A stretch of 6,008 nucleotides of DNA from Solirubrobacteraceae bacterium. Lineage in GTDB: Bacteria > Actinomycetota > Thermoleophilia > Solirubrobacterales > Solirubrobacteraceae. The notes beneath the pieces were generated by a model. It was given only the letters and a program-made list of their open reading frames with translations. It did not search any database and was not told the origin of the DNA. Position 1 is the stretch's first letter; every line of letters starts with the position of its first letter. Position numbers and translations under genes: made by a program. This document shows positions 1 to 4,463 of the stretch, piece after piece. The stretch lies in NCBI GenBank assembly GCA_030038955.1, contig JASHQV010000056.1, positions 1-6,008 on the forward strand, read 5' to 3'.

Positions 1-30
1 GATGCTGGTGCGCGCCTGCTGCCACCGCGG

Positions 31-36
31 TACGAT
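31..36 (+). promoter_or_regulatory. Possible promoter -10 element (TACGAT)
   Basis: TACGAT fits the TANNNT -10 pattern of main sigma factor promoters in high-GC Gram-positives. It would place the transcription start near 42-44, a few bases before the first riboswitch stem at 49. No convincing -35 hexamer is visible about 17 bases upstream, so the call rests on one hexamer and its position. The true promoter could also lie upstream of the window. Confidence 0.3.
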
Positions 37-48
37 CCCGGCGTCCAA

Positions 49-194
49 GGTCGGAGTGATGGGAAGCCGGTGCGAATCCGGCGCGGACCCGCCACTGTGA
101 CCGGGGAGGCCGGCGGCATCGACGCCACTGGCGCCGTCGAGGCGCCGGGAAGGCGCCGCCGGTGGGCCCGGAAGCCAGGAGACCAGCTCCGACC
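49..194 (+). promoter_or_regulatory. Cobalamin (B12) riboswitch aptamer
   Basis: The leader carries the conserved cobalamin-riboswitch core. GGGAAGCCGGTGCGAATCC begins at 60, followed by GGCGCGGACCCGCCACTGTG (the B12-box region, ending about 100). The 3' element GGAAGCCAGGAGACC ends at 184. The terminal stem is clear: GGTCGGAGT (49-57) pairs with GCTCCGACC (186-194), nine pairs with one G-U. Between the core blocks (about 101-170) lies a GC-rich peripheral region with GGCGCC segments that can fold into hairpins, as is usual for the variable arms of this RNA class. The aptamer binds adenosyl- or other cobalamins and normally turns off downstream expression when B12 is plentiful. It leads directly into the first gene with no other gene between, so the whole operon is most likely B12-repressed. 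Confidence 0.96.
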
Positions 195-199
195 GCAAA

Positions 200-228
200 G
201 CCGAAATGCCCTCGCGGAAAGGGGTGGC
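200..228 (+). promoter_or_regulatory. Riboswitch expression platform with RBS-sequestering hairpin
   Basis: Between the aptamer and the ATG at 233 a short hairpin can form: GCC (200-202) with GGC (226-228), and CCCT (209-212) with AGGG (220-223), with internal loops. Its 3' side contains the purine-rich ribosome binding site GGAAAGGGGTGG (216-227) of the first gene. No poly-U tract follows, so control of translation initiation is more likely than an intrinsic terminator. The pairing is seen in the sequence; its switching role is inferred. Confidence 0.55.
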
Positions 229-232
229 TCCT

Positions 233-949
233 ATGAATACGAAGAGAATTCTCGGCGTCGCGGCGGTCGCTGCGGCGCTTGCTGCAGTGCCGGCGGCGGA
301 GGCCGGCGGCACGCCACTGAGAGCGACCGTCAGCGCCGGCACGCCGTCGAAGGTGAGCGTCCGGGTCGAAGGGCTGACGAAGACGCTGCTGCGCGCGAAG
401 ACGGTGCAGCCGAAGCGCGGCTGGATCACGCGCTACGGCGCTCCCAGCCACAAGTGCGCGGCGGCCAGCGCGCAGGGCGCGCTGCAGCTCGCCACCAAGG
501 GACGCTGGAAGGGCAGCTGGTACGCCAGCTACGACGAGTACTTCATCACCAGCATCCTCGGCGTCACCGAGAGCGGCACGAAGGACTACTGGGAGGTGTT
601 CGTCGACAACGTCGCGGCCTCGAGCGGCGCCTGCGAGATCGCCCTGCACAAGGGCGAGAAGCTCCTGTTCGCGGCGGTGCCCGTGACCGGCAGCGAGTAC
701 CCGACCGCGATCAGCGGACCCAGCGCCGCCACGGCGGGCAAGCCGTTCACGGTGAAGGCGGTCCTGTACAACGCCAAGGGCAAGCCGCACGCGCTGAAGG
801 GTGCCACGGTCAGCGGTGGCGGCCTGAAGGCGACCACCAACGCCAAGGGGAAGGCGACGCTCACCGCCAAGAAGTCCGGGCGGTTGGTGCTCACCGCGTC
901 CGACAAGGGTGAGATCCGCTCCGAGACGGTCGTCGAGGTCAGCGGCTGA
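233..949 (+). CDS. Secreted DUF4430 (transcobalamin beta-domain-like) protein with C-terminal Ig-like domain
   Basis: Predicted exported protein of 238 residues, likely a B12-binding or B12-handling protein on the cell surface. A Sec signal peptide covers about residues 1-24: basic MNTKR, Ala/Val-rich core, AEA cleavage site, no lipobox. Residues about 40-150 match the DUF4430 pattern, which also forms the beta domain of eukaryotic intrinsic factor and transcobalamin: a WKGSWYASYDEYFITSILG stretch, then DYWEVFVDNVAASSGAC (118-134) and a GEKLLF strand (141-146). Cys75 and Cys134 are the only cysteines and could form a disulfide. Residues about 158-236 look like an Ig-like or carboxypeptidase-regulatory-like beta domain (AGKPFTVKAVLYNAKGKP, then TTNAKGKATLTA). 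I chose ATG 233 over the in-frame ATG at 206 because it follows a strong purine-rich RBS and starts a clean signal peptide; 206 would put seven extra codons inside the riboswitch hairpin. No C-terminal anchor is seen. It is the first gene after the riboswitch; ligand identity is inferred from context. Confidence 0.88.
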   Translation: MNTKRILGVAAVAAALAAVPAAEAGGTPLRATVSAGTPSKVSVRVEGLTKTLLRAKTVQPKRGWITRYGAPSHKCAAASAQGALQLATKGRWKGSWYASYDEYFITSILGVTESGTKDYWEVFVDNVAASSGACEIALHKGEKLLFAAVPVTGSEYPTAISGPSAATAGKPFTVKAVLYNAKGKPHALKGATVSGGGLKATTNAKGKATLTAKKSGRLVLTASDKGEIRSETVVEVSG

Positions 950-1885
950 GTGGGGGCGCAGCGCCGCATCCGGCCGGCGATCGCCGCCGCCGTGATGGCG
1001 GCGGCGATCGCCGGGTGCGGCCTTGGACCCGGTCCCGGCACGGGCGACGTCAGCATCACGGTGACGCGCGACTTCGGGACGCATGCGGTCGCGCAGCTGA
1101 CCGAGCGGCGGGTGCCGGGCAGCGAGACCGTGATGCAGCTGCTCGAGCGCCACTTCCGGATCGGCACCCGCTACGGCGGCGGCTTCGTCGAGTCGATCGG
1201 CAAGTGGTCGGGCAGCTCCTCGGACCGCGACTGGTTCTACTACGTCAACGGCGTCGAGGCGCCCAAGGGCGCGGCCACCACGCTCGTGTACAAGGGCGAC
1301 CGGATCTGGTGGGATCTGCACGACTGGCGCGCGACCCAGTCGGTGCCCGCCGTGGTCGGATCGTTCCCGGAGCCGTTCACGAGCGGGACGGGGGGCAGGC
1401 GCCTGCCGACCGTGCTCACCTGCGCCACGGATGTCAGCGCCGCCTGCTCGCGGGTCGGCAAGCAGTTGACCGATGCCCACGTCCCCTACGCGAGTCAGGG
1501 GCTTGGAACCGGATCGGGCTCCGACTCGCTGGCGATCCTGGTCGGGCCATGGCCGGCGCTGAGCGGGACGATCGCCGCTCAGCTGATCGCCGCCGGTCCC
1601 GGCGAGAGCGGCGTGTACGTGAAGGTCGTCGGCTACCACGGCGACGTGATCGAGCTCGAGGACCCCGCCGGTCAGGTGGTGCAGACGCTGCGCGGCTCGG
1701 TCGGCTTGATCGCCGCGACCGAGCAGCAGGGGCTGAACCAGCCGACCTGGCTGGTCACCGGCACCGACGTCGCCGGCGTCAATGCGGCGGCCGCCGCATT
1801 GACGCCGGCGAAGCTGCACGACCACTTCGCGCTGGCCGTCGACGACGGCCACGACCTGCCGCTGCCGCTGGCGCCCTCGCAGTGA
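950..1885 (+). CDS. DUF4430 lipoprotein (transcobalamin beta-domain-like)
   Basis: Predicted surface lipoprotein of 311 residues starting at a GTG that immediately abuts the previous stop (TGA 947-949), so translation is probably coupled. A basic N-terminus (QRRIR) and an Ala-rich core lead to a lipobox AIAGC, with Cys23 as the lipidated residue. Residues about 33-128 form a second DUF4430-type domain: VSITVTRDFG, the helix SETVMQLLERHF (58-69), DWFYYVNGVEAPKGA (94-108) and GDRIWWDLHDW (116-126). The C-terminal half (about 150-311) has Cys158 and Cys166 and segments such as LAILVGPWPALSG that I cannot assign to a family. A later ATG at 995 would remove the basic n-region, so GTG 950 is preferred. 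Two long inverted repeats lie inside the gene, one in the signal peptide and one near the 3' end. The probable role is B12 capture at the outer face of the membrane, inferred from the riboswitch and the ECF genes that follow. Confidence 0.85.
   Translation: MGAQRRIRPAIAAAVMAAAIAGCGLGPGPGTGDVSITVTRDFGTHAVAQLTERRVPGSETVMQLLERHFRIGTRYGGGFVESIGKWSGSSSDRDWFYYVNGVEAPKGAATTLVYKGDRIWWDLHDWRATQSVPAVVGSFPEPFTSGTGGRRLPTVLTCATDVSAACSRVGKQLTDAHVPYASQGLGTGSGSDSLAILVGPWPALSGTIAAQLIAAGPGESGVYVKVVGYHGDVIELEDPAGQVVQTLRGSVGLIAATEQQGLNQPTWLVTGTDVAGVNAAAAALTPAKLHDHFALAVDDGHDLPLPLAPSQ
974..1014 (+). repeat. Inverted repeat, 18-bp perfect arms, 5-nt loop
   Basis: Arms at 974-991 and 997-1014 are perfect reverse complements around the loop GTGAT (992-996). 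The arm begins CCGGCGATCGCC. It encodes residues 9-22 (PAIAAAVMAAAIAG), the hydrophobic core of the lipoprotein signal peptide. In mRNA it would form a very stable hairpin 24 nt downstream of the GTG start. It is one of five such repeats in this operon. Confidence 0.9.
1770..1811 (+). repeat. Perfect 42-bp palindrome inside the DUF4430 lipoprotein gene
   Basis: Bases 1770-1790 are the exact reverse complement of 1791-1811 with no spacer, centred on GGCGG/CCGCC; the flanking pair (1769 G, 1812 A) no longer matches. It encodes about residues 274-287 (VAGVNAAAAALTPA) in frame. The RNA would form a long hairpin and the DNA could extrude a cruciform. Confidence 0.93.
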
Positions 1886-1901
1886 GCCCCGTGATCCGGC
1901 G

Positions 1902-2768
1902 ATGAGGTACCGCCGCCGCGCCAGTCCGCTGCACGCCGCCCGCGCCGGCTGTGCGATCGCCTGGTGCGTCGGGCTCGGCGCGGCGGCGCTGATCGAGTCG
2001 AACCCGCTCGTGCTCGGCGGGCTGCTGGTGGCGGTGCTGGCGGCGGCGAGCAGCGCCGGCGTGTGGGGACAGCTGCGCCGGGCACTGGTGCTGGCGGTGC
2101 CGCTGGCGCTGGCGGTGGCGGCGATCAACGCGCTCGTCAGCCGCAACGGGCTGACCGTGATCTGGCGGTTCGGCGACCTGCCGGTCTTGGGGCAGACCGA
2201 TGTGACTCTGGAAGCGACCGTGTACGGGGCGATCCTCGGGCTGCGGGCGGCGCTGCTGGTGCTGTGCGGCGTGCTCTACTCGGTCTGCGTCGACCCCGAC
2301 GAGGTGCTGGGGCTGCTGCGGCGGTGGTCGTTCCGCTCGGCGCTGACCGCCACCGTCGCGACCCGGATGCTGCCGGTGCTGCTGCGCGACTCGGCCCGCC
2401 TGGCGGAGGCGCAGCGATGCCGTCCGGGCCCACCCCCCGGGCGGGTGACGCTGATGCGTGCGACCACCGCCGGCATGCTCGACCGGGCGCTCGACGTCGC
2501 CGCCGCGCTCGAGGTTCGCGGCTACGGAGTCGCTCGGTCCGGCGTGCGCCGGCGCCGCCAGCCGTGGTCGCGCCACGACCTCGCATTCCTCGCCTCGGGG
2601 CTGGCGGTGACGGCGCTGGCCGCGGCCACGCGCGCCACCGGCACGACGGGGTTCGTCGCCTATCCGACCCTGCGGGTCGCGGCCGGGCCGTGGGCGCTGG
2701 CGACGGCTGCCGCGGTCGTCGTCGTGGCGCTGGCGCCGTTCGCCGACCGCTGGGGGATCGAGCCGTGA
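1902..2768 (+). CDS. ecfT: ECF transporter transmembrane component EcfT (CbiQ/EcfT family)
   Basis: Integral membrane protein of 288 residues that couples the ATPase pair to the S component in an energy-coupling factor importer. Hydrophobic segments lie at about 15-50, 58-80, 105-128, 228-243 and 262-280. The cytoplasmic region between the third and fourth carries the family hallmarks: DPDEVLGLLRRW (131-142), then TRMLPVLLRDSARLAEAQRCR (about 154-174), and the second coupling motif ALDVAAALEVRGYG (196-209). Both EcfT coupling helices normally carry an Ala-Arg-Gly-like motif. Here the second reads VRG, and the first reads CRP followed by Gly, a noticeable deviation. The ATG at 1902 lies 16 nt after the previous stop without an obvious strong RBS; no in-frame alternative start exists just upstream, so coupling to the upstream gene is likely. 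The stop overlaps the next start in a GTGA arrangement. Confidence 0.92.
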   Translation: MRYRRRASPLHAARAGCAIAWCVGLGAAALIESNPLVLGGLLVAVLAAASSAGVWGQLRRALVLAVPLALAVAAINALVSRNGLTVIWRFGDLPVLGQTDVTLEATVYGAILGLRAALLVLCGVLYSVCVDPDEVLGLLRRWSFRSALTATVATRMLPVLLRDSARLAEAQRCRPGPPPGRVTLMRATTAGMLDRALDVAAALEVRGYGVARSGVRRRRQPWSRHDLAFLASGLAVTALAAATRATGTTGFVAYPTLRVAAGPWALATAAAVVVVALAPFADRWGIEP

Positions 2769-4423
2769 GCACCGTGTCCGGCGCCCGAGCTGCGACCGGC
2801 ACCCGAGCGATTGCCGGCGTCTCGATCGCAGAGCTCTGCTACCGGTATCCCGGCGCCGCGGTGCCGGCGCTCGAGCGCGTGACGCTGGAGCTGGAGCCGG
2901 GGCAGCTGGTGGTCGTCGCCGGCGCTTCGGGCTCGGGCAAGTCGACGCTGCTGCGAGCGATCAGCGGGCTCGTGCCGCACTTCTACGGCGGCGAGCTTGG
3001 CGGCCGGGTCCGGGTCGGGGAGCTGGACACGCGCGAGCACGGCCCCGGCGAGCTCGCCGCTCACGTCGCGACCCTGTTCCAGGACCCCGAGACGCAGGTC
3101 GTGATGGGCACCGTCCGGGCCGAGCTCGCGTTCCCACTCGAGAACCGCGGCTGGGACGCCGGCGCGGTCGCGCGAGCGGTCGAGGAGACCGCGCTAGCGC
3201 TCGGGATCGACGCGCTGCTCGACCGCGCCACCGCCGAGCTCAGCGGCGGCGAGCTGCAGCGGGTGGCGCTCGCCGCGACGCTCGCCGGGCGCCCCTCGAT
3301 CGCCTGCCTCGACGAGCCGACCTCACAGCTCGACCCGGTCGCCGGCGACGAGCTGATCGGGCTGCTGCGGCGGCTCAACGAGGACACCGGGCTGACCGTG
3401 CTGCTGGCCGAGCACCGGCTCGAGCGGTGCCTGCCGCTGGCCGACCGGGTCGTTGCTCTCGACGAGGGTCACGTTGCCTTCGACGGGGACGCGGCGGGGT
3501 TCCTCAGCTGGGCGGTGGGCCGGGCGCCGATGCTGGCCACGCCGGCAGCTCGTCTCCTGTCGGGTTTACGGATACCGCCTGTCGCAGGGGTCAAGCGAGC
3601 CCGCCTCGCGATCAGACGAGCGGGTCTCACAGTCGGTGAAATCGCATTCATTGATCCAGGAGAGCAATCAGTACGATCTCAAGCGGAGGTCGTGAAGTTC
3701 GAGCGGGTGTGGCACGAGGTCAAGAACGGACCCGTGATCCTCAGAGGCCTGTCGTTCACCGCAAGACGCGGGGACCGCATAGCCCTGATGGGGCGCAACG
3801 GCGCGGGCAAGACAACCCTGCTGCGGCACGCCGCGGGACTGCTGAAGCCGACCCGAGGCAAGCTTCACACGCAGGGCCGCGTCGCGCTGCTGCTGCAGAA
3901 CCCGAACGACTACCTCGTCCACGAGCGCGTCGCCGACGAGGCGCCGGCGGCCGCGCTCGCGCGGTTCGGCCTGACGCAGCTCGCCGATCGCCACCCGCGT
4001 GACCTGTCGGGCGGCGAGCGGCAGCGGCTGGCGCTGGCGATCGTCGTCGGTAGCGATCCCGCTGTGGACGAGGTTTCCACGGACGGTGGGCGCGCCGCCG
4101 CCACTGGCGGCGGCGCGCCCACCGTCCTCTGTCTCGACGAGCCCACTCGCGGCATGGACCGCCACGCGAAGCACGAGCTCGCCGAGCTGCTGGCCGGGTT
4201 CGACGCCGGGGTGATCGTCGCCACCCACGACCCGGAGTTCGCGGCGCTGTTCGCCAACCGCGTGGTGCTGCTCGCCGGCGGCCGCGTGATCGCCGACGCG
4301 CCGCCGATCGAGATCCTCGCGGGCGGCACGTACTTCGCGACCGAGGTCGCGCGGATCCTCGACGGCGCGGCGCTGACCGCCTCGGAGGCGCTGGCGCTGC
4401 TCGGGCGGGAGCCGCCGGCATGA
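2765..4423 (+). CDS. ecfA: Fused double ATP-binding subunit of an ECF transporter (EcfA-EcfA')
   Basis: Cytoplasmic ATPase of 552 residues with two ABC domains in one chain; hydrolysis powers the EcfT/S-component importer. Domain 1: Walker A GASGSGKS (53-60), Q-loop Gln106, signature LSGGE (159-163), Walker B SIACLDEPT (178-186), switch His217. Domain 2: Walker A GRNGAGKT (343-350), Q-loop Gln378 in QNPNDYLVHE, signature LSGGE (414-418), Walker B VLCLDEPT (454-461), switch His488. All catalytic residues are intact in both halves, so both sites should be active. The start is the GTG overlapping the ecfT stop (GTGA, 2765-2768), with GGGGGA seven bases upstream; the reading frame is open far upstream (to 1964), but that part is only a shadow of ecfT. 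Oddities: domain 2 carries about 20 extra residues (about 433-452) between signature and Walker B, holding a perfect inverted repeat, and the inter-domain linker (about 265-335) has lower GC than the rest. Confidence 0.93.
   Translation: MSTVSGARAATGTRAIAGVSIAELCYRYPGAAVPALERVTLELEPGQLVVVAGASGSGKSTLLRAISGLVPHFYGGELGGRVRVGELDTREHGPGELAAHVATLFQDPETQVVMGTVRAELAFPLENRGWDAGAVARAVEETALALGIDALLDRATAELSGGELQRVALAATLAGRPSIACLDEPTSQLDPVAGDELIGLLRRLNEDTGLTVLLAEHRLERCLPLADRVVALDEGHVAFDGDAAGFLSWAVGRAPMLATPAARLLSGLRIPPVAGVKRARLAIRRAGLTVGEIAFIDPGEQSVRSQAEVVKFERVWHEVKNGPVILRGLSFTARRGDRIALMGRNGAGKTTLLRHAAGLLKPTRGKLHTQGRVALLLQNPNDYLVHERVADEAPAAALARFGLTQLADRHPRDLSGGERQRLALAIVVGSDPAVDEVSTDGGRAAATGGGAPTVLCLDEPTRGMDRHAKHELAELLAGFDAGVIVATHDPEFAALFANRVVLLAGGRVIADAPPIEILAGGTYFATEVARILDGAALTASEALALLGREPPA
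4081..4127 (+). repeat. Inverted repeat, 22-bp perfect arms, 3-nt loop, in the second ATPase domain
   Basis: Arms at 4081-4102 and 4106-4127 are perfect reverse complements around the loop ACT. The left arm begins GGACGGTGGGCGCGCC. A small additional inverted repeat, GTGGA (4064-4068) and TCCAC (4076-4080), sits immediately upstream. Together they cover the stretch encoding the extra residues between the ABC signature and Walker B of domain 2. It keeps the reading frame. Confidence 0.93.
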
Positions 4424-4463
4424 CCCGGCCGGTACGCGGGGCAGCCGGCAGCGAGGTGTCGGC

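Noticed and set aside
206..232. Earlier ATG at 206 as start of the first DUF4430 gene
   Set aside because: It lies within the riboswitch expression platform, has no suitable RBS, and would add a tail in front of an otherwise ideal signal peptide.
70..912. Long + strand open frame running through the riboswitch and the first gene
   Set aside because: It overlaps the structured RNA leader, lacks a sensible RBS, encodes an Arg/Gly/Ala-rich product without domains, and is a frame shadow of the DUF4430 gene.
1964..2764. Upstream extension of the double ATPase reading frame
   Set aside because: The frame is open but overlaps ecfT in another phase and gives an Arg/Ala/Gly-rich product; the GTGA overlap with an RBS at 2765 is the natural start.
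3692..3694. Internal GTG with GGAGG just upstream as a separate start for the second ATPase domain
   Set aside because: The spacing is only two bases and the frame is continuous with domain 1, as expected for a fused EcfA.
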